Assembly (NCBI GenBank): GCA_011525875.1
Contig: WYBN01000010.1
Location: 62,001 to 126,000, forward strand
Reading direction: 5' to 3'
Origin: Melioribacteraceae bacterium
GTDB lineage: Bacteria; Bacteroidota; Ignavibacteria; Ignavibacteriales; Melioribacteraceae
DNA: 64,000 nucleotides
This document shows, one piece after another, positions 1 through 8,716 of the stretch. The notes under the pieces were generated by a model. It ran no database searches and was not told where the DNA came from. It saw only the letters and a program-made list of their open reading frames with translations. Position 1 is the first letter of the stretch. Each line of letters starts with the position of its first letter. The translations under genes were made by a program, and so were the position numbers.

Positions 1-36
1 GTTTTCGCATTATATCGGTCTTTGTTTTGAAAAATT

Positions 37-360
37 TTATGTGGTTCTTGCAGTTAAACGCAGTCCAATTATTCCAGCTATGATCAATAAAATGAAAAAT
101 ATTCTTAGCATCTCACGCGGTTCAGAAAAAAATAATATGCCGTAAATCGCTGTTCCTACAGCGCCAATACCAGTCCAAACAGCATAAGCCGTTCCAATGG
201 GAAGACCTTTCACTCCCATTGCAAGGAATATATAGCTTAATATCATTGCTGCAATAGTAACGATGCTTGCTTTCAATTCGGTAAATCCGTTTGAATACTT
301 TAGTCCTACCGCCCAGGTGATTTCAAAAACAGAAGCAATAATTATATATAACCAATACAT
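37..360 (-). CDS. gdx: SMR-family efflux protein, guanidinium exporter type (Gdx/SugE)
   Basis: This 107-residue protein has four predicted membrane helices and the normal length of a small multidrug resistance (SMR) subunit. The essential proton/substrate glutamate is at E13 in helix 1. The surrounding WAVGLKYSNGF and the later PIGTAYAVWTGIGAVG resemble the SugE/Gdx subgroup more than EmrE. Members of that subgroup export guanidinium in exchange for protons across the inner membrane, acting as dual-topology dimers. The start lies 4 bp downstream of the rlmN stop, so the two are probably co-transcribed. There is therefore no room for a guanidine riboswitch directly upstream. The family call is secure; the guanidinium substrate is inferred from subgroup resemblance. 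Confidence 0.9.
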   Translation of the reverse strand: MYWLYIIIASVFEITWAVGLKYSNGFTELKASIVTIAAMILSYIFLAMGVKGLPIGTAYAVWTGIGAVGTAIYGILFFSEPREMLRIFFILLIIAGIIGLRLTARTT

Positions 361-364
361 AAGT

Positions 365-1438
365 TCATATCCTTAAACTTAAATATTTAACGGCTAATTG
401 ACCGCAGGCTGCCGCAATATCATCGCCTTGAGTCTCTCTAATAAAAACAGATATATGGTTCTCCCTCAACTTTTCAACAAAAAGAGCGATCCTTTCGGGC
501 GGAGTGCTTTCAAGTTCAGCCGAAATACCCGAAGGGTTCATGTGCTTTATACTGTTAAACGGAATCACATTAATTTTTGAAGGCAGCGAAGAACATAATT
601 TGATTAACGCATTTACGTCTTCATCTCTGTCGTTAATGTTTTTCAACATAGTGTATTCAAATGTTATTCGAGTTTTTGTTTTCTTTGAATAGATTCTAAC
701 AGCGGCAATGTTTTCCCGTAGAGAATATCTTTGATTAATAGGCATTATTTTCGATCGGATATCCTCGAAACAGGAGTGAAGCGAAAGCGCAAGTTTTGCC
801 CTGATTCCGCTTTCTGCCAGTTCAATAATTTTGTGCGGAATTCCCGCGGTTGAAATAGTGATTCTGTTTCTGCTTACTCCTTTTGTGATTTCATTTGTAA
901 AAATTTGAAGAGAGGAAATGGTTCGCTCATAATTAAGCAGCGGTTCGCCCATGCCCATGTAAACAATATTGGTAATATATCCCTTGCCATTTTCCTTTGC
1001 GCTAAGCAGATATTGATCGACTATTTCTCCGGTTGTCAAGTTTCGTTTGTAACCCATCACTCCGGTTGCGCAGAACTTGCAATCAAGCGGGCATCCTACC
1101 TGAGTCGAAATACACAGCGTGTTTCTTCCCTTTTCGGGGATTATCACGGATTCAATGTTTTGATTGTCTGATGTTCTGAAGAGATACTTTGTGGTGCCGG
1201 TTTTTGGTGAATACTGTTTATCGATTAACTGAAGCGAAGAAATTATTGAATTGAGTTTAAGCTTCTCCCTTAACGGTTTCGGAAGATTTCTCATCTGATC
1301 AAAATCGAAAACCAAATGGTTATATATCCAGTTGAATACCTGATCGCCTCTGAATTTCCGCTCGCCGAGAGATTCAAAATATTTTTGTATTTCGCCGGGC
1401 GTTAAGCCTTTTAACTCTGTTCTAAATAAGTTATCCAT
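365..1438 (-). CDS. rlmN: 23S rRNA (adenine-2503-C2)-methyltransferase RlmN
   Basis: This is a radical SAM enzyme that methylates C2 of A2503 in 23S rRNA and also A37 of some tRNAs. Its 357 residues fit the family length. The cluster motif CPLDCKFC gives C116, C120 and C123. The two further conserved cysteines of RlmN are visible at C109, seven residues before the cluster as in the E. coli enzyme, and C345 in AAACGQLA near the C terminus; they form the methyl-transfer intermediate. GEPLLN and the GDDI motif are also present. It is the first gene of a short minus-strand unit with gdx. Confidence 0.96.
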   Translation of the reverse strand: MDNLFRTELKGLTPGEIQKYFESLGERKFRGDQVFNWIYNHLVFDFDQMRNLPKPLREKLKLNSIISSLQLIDKQYSPKTGTTKYLFRTSDNQNIESVIIPEKGRNTLCISTQVGCPLDCKFCATGVMGYKRNLTTGEIVDQYLLSAKENGKGYITNIVYMGMGEPLLNYERTISSLQIFTNEITKGVSRNRITISTAGIPHKIIELAESGIRAKLALSLHSCFEDIRSKIMPINQRYSLRENIAAVRIYSKKTKTRITFEYTMLKNINDRDEDVNALIKLCSSLPSKINVIPFNSIKHMNPSGISAELESTPPERIALFVEKLRENHISVFIRETQGDDIAAACGQLAVKYLSLRI

Positions 1439-1501
1439 CGCCGGTAAAAATAATAAATGATTTCTTCTTTTTATAATTAAGCGGGGCAGAGCATAATATC
1501 G

Positions 1502-1639
1502 CTAATTTATTTTCTGAAATATTATTATCCTGGCGTCGTAATATAACTGGTAATCATCTCCGCATTTACCGATATAGAAGCCGCAATCCGCCCAGGCAGT
1601 TGTTCCTCTGTTTACTGTTGCTTTTAGAGTCTGTTGCAC
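1502..1639 (-). pseudogene. possible 3' gene remnant (about 46 codons)
   Basis: On the minus strand an open frame of about 46 codons runs to a TAG at 1502-1504. It includes the stretch ADCGFYIGKCGDDYQLYYDA, which has a protein-like composition. An in-frame TGA closes the frame just upstream of 1639, next to the palindromic element at 1654. I do not recognise the family. It could be the C-terminal end of a decayed gene, or chance. Confidence 0.22.
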
Positions 1640-1653
1640 AAGTCATAAAATTG

Positions 1654-1802
1654 CCGTTCACTTTAGTGAACGGGGGAAATAGCAACAAACTATACGAACT
1701 TTAGTCCTATTAAATAGAATGAATGGGGCTAAAGCCCAGAGATAAGTTGGCAATCTTAATCCCCGACTTTCCCATAGGGATGCCCTTGGCAAAAAGTCGG
1801 GG
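1654..1802. repeat. cluster of intergenic palindromes
   Basis: Three inverted repeats sit in the 524 bp without a clear gene between rlmN and the acyl-CoA dehydrogenase. The first has stem CCGTTCACT / AGTGAACGG (1654-1673) with a 2-nt loop. The second is GGGCT-AA-AGCCC (1726-1737). The third has stem CCCCGACTTT / AAAGTCGGGG (1761-1802) with a 22-nt loop. None is followed by a T-run typical of a terminator. Their density suggests a dispersed intergenic repeat unit rather than a terminator, but other copies would have to be found to prove this. The rest of the stretch (1803-1962) shows only a possible TTG-N20-TAGTTTTA promoter (1877-1907) for the next gene. Confidence 0.5.
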
Positions 1803-1962
1803 CAAATTGAAGTAATTAAAAGACAAGTGGTGCGTTTTGATGCGGAATTAATTCTGCGGGCAAGTTAAATTCATTGTTGAAATTTCAGATCACATTCATT
1901 AGTTTTAATTATTGATATACCTCTAAGTAATTTTTTTATTCCAAATAACTGAGGAAAATTTT

Positions 1963-3105
1963 ATGAAATTCGATTTAACCGAAGACCAATTAATGATTCA
2001 GCAGACTGCGCGGGAATTTGCGCAATCAGAGATTCTGCCCACAGCCATTCAAAGAGATATTGCTGGGGAGTTCCCGTCTGAAATTGTTAAAAAACTTGGA
2101 GAACTCGGCTTTATGGGAATGATGGTTTCGCCCGAATATGATGGAGCCGGACTTGATACTATAAGCTACTGCCTCGCGATGATTGAAATATCAAAGGTTG
2201 ATGCGAGCGTTGGAGTTATAATGTCTGTGAACAATTCTTTAGTCTGTTTCGGTCTCGAAAAATGGGGGTCTGATTTTATTAAAGAAAAGTATTTAAAGCC
2301 GCTGGCGCGTGGAGATAAGCTCGGGGCTTTTGCATTATCAGAGCCCGAAGCCGGAAGCGATGCAACGCAGCAGAAAACTTCAGCCGTTAAGGAAGGAGAT
2401 TACTGGATTTTAAACGGGATTAAGAATTGGATTACTAATGGTATCAGCGCCGATTACTATATAGTTATGGCTCAGACCGATCCATCTAAAGCTCATAAAG
2501 GAATAACGGCTTTCATTTTGGAAAAAGGGTGGGAGGGATTCGACCACGGACAGAAAGAAGACAAACTCGGCATTAGAAGCTCCGACACATGCTCGCTTAC
2601 TTTTACAAACGTTAAAGTGCCCGAAAGCAATGTTATTTGGGAGATCGGAAGCGGATTTAAATTTGCAATGAATACACTTAACGGGGGACGCTACGGAATT
2701 GCATCGCAAGCGGTGGGTATTGCCGAAGCATCTTTTGAAGCCGCATTGAAATATTCTAAAGAAAGAAAAGCATTCGGAACGGAGATATGTAATCATCAGG
2801 CAATTCAATTCATGCTTGCCGATATGTCTATTAAAGCTGAGGCGGCAAAACTTTTAACTCTTCAGGCTGCAGGGTTAAAGGATGCCGGGAAAACGTATAT
2901 TAAAGAGGCTTCAATGGCGAAACTCTACGCATCAAAAGCCGCAGTACAAAATGCGCTGGATGCTATTCAAATTCACGGCGGTTACGGATATGTGAGAGAA
3001 TATCAAGTTGAAAGATTTCTCCGTGATGCAAAAGTAACGGAAATTTATGAAGGCACTTCTGAAATTCAAAAGATAATAATTGCAAGAGAGCTTACGAGGA
3101 ATTAA
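1963..3105 (+). CDS. acyl-CoA dehydrogenase (short-chain/butyryl-CoA type)
   Basis: This FAD enzyme introduces the alpha-beta double bond in acyl-CoA thioesters and passes electrons to electron-transfer flavoprotein. Its 380 residues match the short/medium-chain acyl-CoA dehydrogenase family exactly. N-terminal helical, central beta (AFALSEPEAGSDA, KNWITNG) and C-terminal helical domains are all recognisable. The catalytic base sits in IYEGTSEIQ as E363, the position used by short- and medium-chain enzymes. The start ATG has a GAGGAAAA ribosome site. The following gene overlaps the stop (TAATG). Bcd is the closest well-known relative, but chain length cannot be fixed from the sequence and no etfAB is in view. 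Confidence 0.93.
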   Translation: MKFDLTEDQLMIQQTAREFAQSEILPTAIQRDIAGEFPSEIVKKLGELGFMGMMVSPEYDGAGLDTISYCLAMIEISKVDASVGVIMSVNNSLVCFGLEKWGSDFIKEKYLKPLARGDKLGAFALSEPEAGSDATQQKTSAVKEGDYWILNGIKNWITNGISADYYIVMAQTDPSKAHKGITAFILEKGWEGFDHGQKEDKLGIRSSDTCSLTFTNVKVPESNVIWEIGSGFKFAMNTLNGGRYGIASQAVGIAEASFEAALKYSKERKAFGTEICNHQAIQFMLADMSIKAEAAKLLTLQAAGLKDAGKTYIKEASMAKLYASKAAVQNALDAIQIHGGYGYVREYQVERFLRDAKVTEIYEGTSEIQKIIIARELTRN

Positions 3106-3383
3106 TGCCCGATCTAATAAAGGTTAAAGCTTTGCAGAACGATAAAATTTATGTTGAGTATTCCAACGGCGTCTCCGGCGAGGTGCCGCTTGCACATCTA
3201 AGGAATAAACCGGGTTATGCCTCAATATTCGATGGCGAAAATTTTCAGTCTGTAGTTATAGATAATTTCACAAAAGACCTTATCTGGAACAGCGGAGTGC
3301 TGCTCTGCAAAAATGCTTTGTACAAACAACTTGAACTTATTCTATTGATGAAAAAACTCAGAATTGATTTGAATAAAATATGA
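3105..3383 (+). CDS. DUF2442 domain-containing protein
   Basis: A 92-residue protein resembling DUF2442, whose pattern is a short strand (VKALQNDKIYVEYSNG), then GEVPLAHL, and later IDNFTKDLIWNSGVLLC. Solitary DUF2442 proteins have no established activity. The start overlaps the acyl-CoA dehydrogenase stop by one base, and its own stop overlaps the next gene by 4 bp, so it is translationally coupled on both sides. The C-terminal 20 residues extend past the usual domain. Confidence 0.75.
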   Translation: MPDLIKVKALQNDKIYVEYSNGVSGEVPLAHLRNKPGYASIFDGENFQSVVIDNFTKDLIWNSGVLLCKNALYKQLELILLMKKLRIDLNKI

Positions 3384-3832
3384 TTAAAATTATTTTCTTA
3401 TTTGTCGCATTTTTTTTCCTTTCGAGCCTGTCGCTTGCGCAGACGGATTGGATTAAATGGGATAAAGCGGAAGAATCATATCAAATTAAATCAGAATACG
3501 GGAGAAACTACAAATGGAACAGAACAAGCATAAGTTCAACGGTGCTCAGCGGAGCGCAGTCGCTGTATTATTTTTTTATTTCTGATCTCGATGGAAAAAA
3601 CTGCCCCTTTCACCCTTCTTGTTCAGTGTTTTTCATTGAGTCGTCAATGAGAACAAATGTGTTTAAAGCTGCGTTGATGTTTGCCGATAGATTTGTGAGA
3701 GATACAAACCTGTTTAAACGTTATCCGCATTATCCAAAACATGCATCCGGAAGTTTATATGATCCAGTCGAGAATTATTTGTTGAATCAGGCTTTGGTTA
3801 AATATTTCCCGCGCGAGGAAATTGTTGAGTAG
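3380..3832 (+). CDS. YidD-like protein with N-terminal signal peptide
   Basis: The central part carries the YidD (haemolytic domain) hallmark CPFHPSCSVF, equivalent to CRFYPTCS of YidD, preceded by LYYFFISDLDG and followed by DPVENYLL near the end. YidD assists membrane protein insertion through YidC. Ordinary YidD is a protein of about 80 residues bearing an amphipathic helix. This one is 150 residues and starts with a cleavable-looking signal peptide ending SLSLAQ, so it is probably periplasmic and not a standard YidC partner. It overlaps both neighbours and is coupled to two envelope proteins with DUF5683-like C termini. Family resemblance is good; function is unknown. Confidence 0.8.
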   Translation: MIKIIFLFVAFFFLSSLSLAQTDWIKWDKAEESYQIKSEYGRNYKWNRTSISSTVLSGAQSLYYFFISDLDGKNCPFHPSCSVFFIESSMRTNVFKAALMFADRFVRDTNLFKRYPHYPKHASGSLYDPVENYLLNQALVKYFPREEIVE

Positions 3833-4697
3833 GATAAAACTATTACAGTTCTTTTTATTTCTTGTAGCCACAGGCAATATTTATGCGCAACGGACGGCAG
3901 CTGACGATTTATTCTCGGTTAACAACAGAATTGCATTTGCCGAATACCTTTTCTGCGCGGAAGACTATCTTCGCGCAGTAGTTGAATTTAGGGAAGTGTT
4001 AAAATCATCGGCTAACGATACTGCAAGATTCCGCATCGGCTATGCGCTTAATAAAATGAACAGATACAGAGAAGCGGAAGATAATTTAAAAGGATTATTC
4101 TTTAGTTCTCAATTATCTGAGGAGGCAAGACTCGAATTTTATAAATCAAACTATTTTGGGAAAGACTTTATTGATTACGGCGATTTGTTGGAATACAATA
4201 ATTACCTGCCGGAAAAGTATCATTCAGTTTTATTGAAAACATATCACAACAAACTGTTGCTGCAATCCCGGAGCCTGCCTGATTCGTCAACATTTTTCAG
4301 CGTTTACAACTCTGACGAAAAAGAAGAGCTGTTGAAATTCTATATGATGAAAAAACGCCCAGGTTACAAGAACGAAACCACCGCCGCTTTACTTTCTGCC
4401 GTATTGCCAGGGGCTGGAAAGGTTTATTCAAACGAAACTGGAGACGGTATTACTTCATTTCTCTTCACAGGCATATTAACGTTTCTTGCTGTAAATAATT
4501 TTCAGAACGATCATAAAATTAGAGGCTGGATTTTTACCGGACTTGCGGCTTATTTTTATGCGGGGAATATTTACGGTTCGGCAGCCGCTGCTCAGAATTT
4601 TAATGCTGGCATAAAATTCAACTTCGAAAAAGAATTTATATTATTTCTCGATGGCAAAAACCATTTTTTTCCGGAATATAATTTTCTGTGCAAGTGA
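3822..4697 (+). CDS. signal peptide + TPR-like + DUF5683-like membrane protein (copy 1)
   Basis: Residues 1-22 form a signal peptide (ending NIYAQ). Residues 25-130 are helical and TPR-like (EYLFCAEDYLRAVVEFREV, ALNKMNRYREAEDNL). From about 185 the protein has a hydrophobic region beginning LLSAVLPGAGKVYSNETGDG, the glycine-rich turn and hydrophobic pair typical of DUF5683. The start is TTG (3822, or TTG 3825), overlapping the YidD-like stop. The next gene encodes the same architecture, so the two look like a tandem duplication that has diverged. The likely location is the cell envelope; the role is unknown. Confidence 0.75.
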   Translation: MLSRIKLLQFFLFLVATGNIYAQRTAADDLFSVNNRIAFAEYLFCAEDYLRAVVEFREVLKSSANDTARFRIGYALNKMNRYREAEDNLKGLFFSSQLSEEARLEFYKSNYFGKDFIDYGDLLEYNNYLPEKYHSVLLKTYHNKLLLQSRSLPDSSTFFSVYNSDEKEELLKFYMMKKRPGYKNETTAALLSAVLPGAGKVYSNETGDGITSFLFTGILTFLAVNNFQNDHKIRGWIFTGLAAYFYAGNIYGSAAAAQNFNAGIKFNFEKEFILFLDGKNHFFPEYNFLCK

Positions 4698-5554
4698 ATA
4701 ATAAAATGAATAATTGTGCAATTACATACTTTAAAATTTTATTAATAATCATTGTGCTAAGCGGTATTAGCCCGGCACAAGATAATTTATCGAGACAGTT
4801 TGATTACGCAAATAATCTCTTCGCCAGCGGGTTGTTTTACGACTCCATTACGGAATACAAAAGACTTATGTTTTTCGACAGAGAAGAGGTTTACAATTAT
4901 AAAGCTAACATAAATATTGCGCTTGCTTATAAAGCCGGCGGCAAATTAGATGAAGCGGTTAAATTTTTTTCGATTGCTGAAATTAATGCAAAAACGGAAG
5001 ATGAGCTCTATGAAGCAAAGATGCAGATTGTCCGTACAAATATTCTGAGAAAAACGCACCAAAGAGCTTCAGAACTTTTAGATGAAATCGAGAAAAATTT
5101 TCTTAATAGAGATAAATCCGATGAAATAAATTACTGGCGCGGCTGGAATTTCATGCTTGCGGATGACTGGGCAAACGCTGCGAAATATTTTGGCAAAATT
5201 GATTATCAACACCCATTAAAAATATTGTCGGACGGGGTTGAAAGAGACAAATATTCGGTTACTTTTGCCAAGGTAATTTCTTATATTTTACCAGGCTCCG
5301 GACAATTTTATACGGGCAATTATTTGTCCGGACTAATGTCACTCGGATGGAATGTTCTGCTGGGTTATTTTACGATTAATGCATTTGTTGAAGACCGTGT
5401 CTTTGACGGGCTGGTAGTTGGAAATCTGCTTTGGCTAAGATTCTACAGGGGCAGTATCGAAAATGCAGAAAATTCCGCCCGGCAGAAAAATATTGAAGCT
5501 GCAAATAAAACTCTAAAATATCTTGAAACAAATTTTGAAGGAATTAAACCTTGA
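4688..5554 (+). CDS. signal peptide + TPR-like + DUF5683-like membrane protein (copy 2)
   Basis: This 288-residue protein has a signal peptide ending GISPAQ. It is followed by helical TPR-like repeats (FDYANNLFASGLFYDSITEY, NIALAYKAGGKLDEAVKFF) and a C-terminal hydrophobic module starting ISYILPGSGQFYTGNYLSG. That module is the same DUF5683-like motif as in the preceding gene. Three in-frame starts are possible: GTG 4688, GTG 4694 (overlapping the upstream TGA) and ATG 4706; none has a clear ribosome site. The paired paralogues and the YidD-like protein make a coupled envelope gene set. Confidence 0.75.
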   Translation: MQVNNKMNNCAITYFKILLIIIVLSGISPAQDNLSRQFDYANNLFASGLFYDSITEYKRLMFFDREEVYNYKANINIALAYKAGGKLDEAVKFFSIAEINAKTEDELYEAKMQIVRTNILRKTHQRASELLDEIEKNFLNRDKSDEINYWRGWNFMLADDWANAAKYFGKIDYQHPLKILSDGVERDKYSVTFAKVISYILPGSGQFYTGNYLSGLMSLGWNVLLGYFTINAFVEDRVFDGLVVGNLLWLRFYRGSIENAENSARQKNIEAANKTLKYLETNFEGIKP

Positions 5555-5979
5555 AGATAAGCGAAGACGAAATAAGAAGACTTACACTCGAAGCAATTAC
5601 CGAATTGGGTGATAAAGCAACTCCAGACTTGATCAAAAAAGTTGTTTCAAAATCGGTTAGCAGTATTGGAATGCTGCCCGAGGACAAGTTGTCTGACAAT
5701 TTATCCTCTGGAAGAATTATTCTTACCTCTTTTGGTTTAAATAGCCCAGGTATTATTGCGCAAATTACAAAAACTCTCAGCGAATCAAAATGCGATATCC
5801 GCGATCTAAGCCAAAAGATAATGGATGAATTTTACACGATGATAATGATAATTGACATATCGAATTCACCAAAAGATTTTAAAGATATTCAAAACGAAAT
5901 GAATCGTGTTGCCGAAGAATTAAAAGTGAAAATTTTTTTACAGCATGAAGATGTTTTCCGTTATATGCACAGAATTTAA
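5551..5979 (+). CDS. ACT domain protein (UPF0237-type) with N-terminal extension
   Basis: The 142 residues consist of a helical N-terminal extension of about 50 residues and then an ACT domain beginning RIILTSFGLNSPGIIAQITK, with the glycine/proline turn that binds small effectors in this fold. Stand-alone UPF0237 ACT proteins are usually about 90 residues, so the extension is extra. The start is TTG, overlapping the previous stop (TTGA). It lies 41 bp before a UPF0210 gene, a pairing commonly seen in other bacteria, which suggests a shared function, probably ligand sensing. The ligand is unknown. Confidence 0.85.
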   Translation: MKISEDEIRRLTLEAITELGDKATPDLIKKVVSKSVSSIGMLPEDKLSDNLSSGRIILTSFGLNSPGIIAQITKTLSESKCDIRDLSQKIMDEFYTMIMIIDISNSPKDFKDIQNEMNRVAEELKVKIFLQHEDVFRYMHRI

Positions 5980-6020
5980 TGATATATAAATAATCAATAA
6001 TCAATCATAAGTTAAAAACT

Positions 6021-7382
6021 ATGCCATACGAATTTGACGAAATACTTGAGACAATAAAAATGACGGAGATCGAGCACTTTGATATCCGCACGGTTACGCT
6101 GGGAATTAGTCTCCGCGATTGTGTCGACCGGAATATTGACGTTACAAAACAGAAGGTTTACGATAAAATTATGCGTTTCGGGAAAAACCACGTTAAATAC
6201 GCTAAAGAGGTTGAATCTACTTACGGAATTTCGATAGCTAATAAAAGAGTAGCCGTTACGCCGATCTCGATACCTTTTGATATGTTCGGCATGGAGGATT
6301 TTATTGAAATAGCGAAAGTTCTCGATAAAGCTGCAGGTGAAATCGGAATTGATTTTTTAGGCGGCTATTCTGCACTTGTTCAAAAAGGAATGTCCAATGG
6401 CGAATTGGAATTTATCAAATCAATTCCTTTTGCGTTATCCCAAACCAAACGCGTGTGTTCTTCCGTTAATGTTGCATCTACTAAAGCAGGTATAAACATT
6501 GATGCAATTAATATGATGTCCGATGTTATTTTATCAACGGCAGAAAAAACAAAAAACGAAGGTTCTATAGGGTGTGCTAAACTGGTCGTTTACTGTAATG
6601 TGCCTGAAGATAATCCGTTCATCGCCGGGGCTTTCCACGGAATCAGCGAACCCGAAGTTACTCTTAATGTTGGTATAAGCGGACCCGGCGTCGTTCTCGA
6701 AGCAATTAAAGAGATAGGCAGCGCAGATATGAGAACGCTTGCCGAGACGATTAAGAAAACAGTATTTAAAATTACGCGTGCCGGCGAATTGATAGGTAAT
6801 AAAGTTGCCGAAAAACACGGAATACCATTCGGTATTGTTGATATCTCATTGGCGCCGACTCCAGCTGAAGGTGATAGCATAGCGGATATTTTAATTGCAA
6901 TGGGAGTTGAAGACGTTGGCGCTCCCGGCACAACTGCTGCCCTTGCAATGCTAAATGACTGCGTTAAAAAAGCCGGACTAATGGCAAGTTCTTCCGTCGG
7001 CGGATTAAGCGGCGCATTCATACCGGTAAGCGAAGACCAGGGAATGATTAGAGCTGTAGAAAGAGGCAATCTTTCACTCGAAAAATTGGAGGCTATGACG
7101 GCAGTCTGCTCGGTCGGTCTTGATATGGTGGCAATCCCGGGTGATACTCCAGCTTCAACTATAGCCGGAATAATTGCCGATGAATGCGCTATAGGAGTTA
7201 TAAACGATAAAGCCACTGCTGTAAGAATTATTCCGGTCTACGGGAAAAAAGTTGGCGAGGTTGTTGACTATGGAGGCTTGCTTGGTAAAGCGCCGGTGAT
7301 GATGGTAAGAGAATTATCAAGTAAATTATTCGTGGGAAGAGGCGGAAGAATTCCAGCGCCAACAAGAAGTTTAACAAATTAA
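6021..7382 (+). CDS. UPF0210 (PFL-family, DUF711) protein
   Basis: A 453-residue protein of the typical UPF0210 length. The start [20 protein letters not shown], the middle [20 protein letters not shown] and the end [16 protein letters not shown] all match the pattern of this family. Structures in the family resemble a pyruvate-formate-lyase barrel, but the glycyl radical and catalytic cysteines are not established, and no activity is assigned. It follows an ACT domain gene, the usual partner. An antisense open frame across its 3' half is a compositional shadow. Confidence 0.93.
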   Translation: MPYEFDEILETIKMTEIEHFDIRTVTLGISLRDCVDRNIDVTKQKVYDKIMRFGKNHVKYAKEVESTYGISIANKRVAVTPISIPFDMFGMEDFIEIAKVLDKAAGEIGIDFLGGYSALVQKGMSNGELEFIKSIPFALSQTKRVCSSVNVASTKAGINIDAINMMSDVILSTAEKTKNEGSIGCAKLVVYCNVPEDNPFIAGAFHGISEPEVTLNVGISGPGVVLEAIKEIGSADMRTLAETIKKTVFKITRAGELIGNKVAEKHGIPFGIVDISLAPTPAEGDSIADILIAMGVEDVGAPGTTAALAMLNDCVKKAGLMASSSVGGLSGAFIPVSEDQGMIRAVERGNLSLEKLEAMTAVCSVGLDMVAIPGDTPASTIAGIIADECAIGVINDKATAVRIIPVYGKKVGEVVDYGGLLGKAPVMMVRELSSKLFVGRGGRIPAPTRSLTN

Positions 7383-7397
7383 TCGAAAGGAGTTGAA

Positions 7398-8003
7398 ATG
7401 AAAAAGGGTGCAATGATAGGCTGCGGTATCGGCGGAGTGCTTATTTTAATTGTTATTGGTCTGATAATGTGGGGTGTCGGGGTTTATAACCAGCTTGTTA
7501 CACTCGACGAGCAAGTAACCGAATCTTGGAGCCAGGTTGAAAATCAATATCAGCGCCGGGCAGATTTAATACCTAATCTGGTCAATACCGTTAAAGGAGT
7601 TGCCGAATTCGAAAGAGAAACGTTTACGGCGGTAACAGAAGCCAGAGCGCGTGTAAATCAATTGAATGTTTCTCCCGAAATTTTAAATAATCCACAGGCT
7701 TTCCAGCAATTTCAAACGGCCCAGGATAATTTGGGAAGCGCTCTTTCGAGATTGCTTGTAACGGTTGAAAATTATCCTCAGCTTAAAGCTAATGAGAATT
7801 TCCTGCAGCTTCAAAGCCAGCTTGAAGGTACTGAAAACAGAATTTCAGTTGAAAGAAGAAGATTTAATCAGTCCGTTCAAAGTTTCAATACAAAGATCAG
7901 AACATTTCCGGCAAATTTTATTGCAAATATGATGGGATTTGCACAGAAATTGTATTTTGAAGCGGCGCCGGGATCAGATCAAGCGCCGAGAGTTGAATTT
8001 TAA
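7398..8003 (+). CDS. lemA: LemA family protein
   Basis: The N terminus is a single membrane anchor (residues 8-28, glycine and isoleucine rich) placing the rest outside the membrane. The long helical LemA domain follows with its signature (EQVTESWSQVENQYQRRADL, IPNLVNTVKG). The length of 201 residues is standard. A strong AGGAG lies 7 nt before the ATG. The stop overlaps the start of a TPM-domain gene (TAATG), an arrangement common for LemA. Function is not established; the pairing suggests an envelope role. Confidence 0.95.
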   Translation: MKKGAMIGCGIGGVLILIVIGLIMWGVGVYNQLVTLDEQVTESWSQVENQYQRRADLIPNLVNTVKGVAEFERETFTAVTEARARVNQLNVSPEILNNPQAFQQFQTAQDNLGSALSRLLVTVENYPQLKANENFLQLQSQLEGTENRISVERRRFNQSVQSFNTKIRTFPANFIANMMGFAQKLYFEAAPGSDQAPRVEF

Positions 8004-8716
8004 TGGAGATGAAAAAAGTTATTCTAATATTTTTGGTGGCTGCAGTATCAGTTCATTCGCAGCCAAATATTCCCCCGCTAAAAAATTATGCAAATGATTT
8101 TTCGGGCGCTCTGTCTAACGGGGAATTAAATGCTGTTGAGCAGGACCTTCGAGATTTTGACGCGCAGACATCAAACCAAATTGTACTGCTTCTGATAAAC
8201 TCACTGGAGAATTATCCTATCGAAATGCTCGCTCATGAAGTGGCAGAAAAAAACGGTATCGGCAGAAAAGGCAGAGATAACGGGGTTCTCCTTCTGATTG
8301 CAATTAAAGATAAAAAACTTCGCATTGAAGTAGGTTACGGACTCGAAGGTGCTCTCCCGGATGCGCTCGCAAGCTCGATAATAAGGAATGAAATTGTTCC
8401 GCACTTCAGATCGGGGAATTTTTACCGGGGTATTCAGGCAGGAATTAATGCAATTAAATCGGCGACCGTTGGCGAATATTCTGGCGACCCGAAACCGATT
8501 GAAGAAGACGACGACAGATTAGGTCTGCCGGTAATTTATTTCATAATTTTTATTCTTCTCTCGCTCCTTTTTCGAGGGAAAGGGCGCGGTTTAGGAAGCC
8601 TTTTATTGTTGGGGTCGTTGAGCGGCGGACGGTCTTCCGGCGGAAGTTTCGGCGGCGGCGGCTTCAGCGGAGGGGGCGGCAGCTTTGGAGGCGGAGGCGC
8701 AAGCGGAGGCTGGTAA
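8003..8716 (+). CDS. TPM domain (YgcG-type) membrane-anchored protein
   Basis: Architecture: signal peptide (to about VHSQ), then a TPM domain (NYANDFSGALSNGELNAVE, GRDNGVLLLIAIKDKKLRIE, VGYGLEGALPDALAS). A hydrophobic segment follows at about 172-190 and then a low-complexity glycine/serine tail ending GGGGASGGW. The tail and length (237 residues) are typical of the YgcG group. TPM domains have been given phosphatase activity in some plant and bacterial relatives, which is not assured here. It is coupled to lemA by a TAATG overlap. An internal ATG at 8009 is an alternative start. Confidence 0.93.
   Translation: MEMKKVILIFLVAAVSVHSQPNIPPLKNYANDFSGALSNGELNAVEQDLRDFDAQTSNQIVLLLINSLENYPIEMLAHEVAEKNGIGRKGRDNGVLLLIAIKDKKLRIEVGYGLEGALPDALASSIIRNEIVPHFRSGNFYRGIQAGINAIKSATVGEYSGDPKPIEEDDDRLGLPVIYFIIFILLSLLFRGKGRGLGSLLLLGSLSGGRSSGGSFGGGGFSGGGGSFGGGGASGGW

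Noticed and set aside
6590-7216. Long antisense frame (208 codons) within the UPF0210 gene
   Set aside because: Composition mirrors the sense gene; no family features. A shadow of codon bias.
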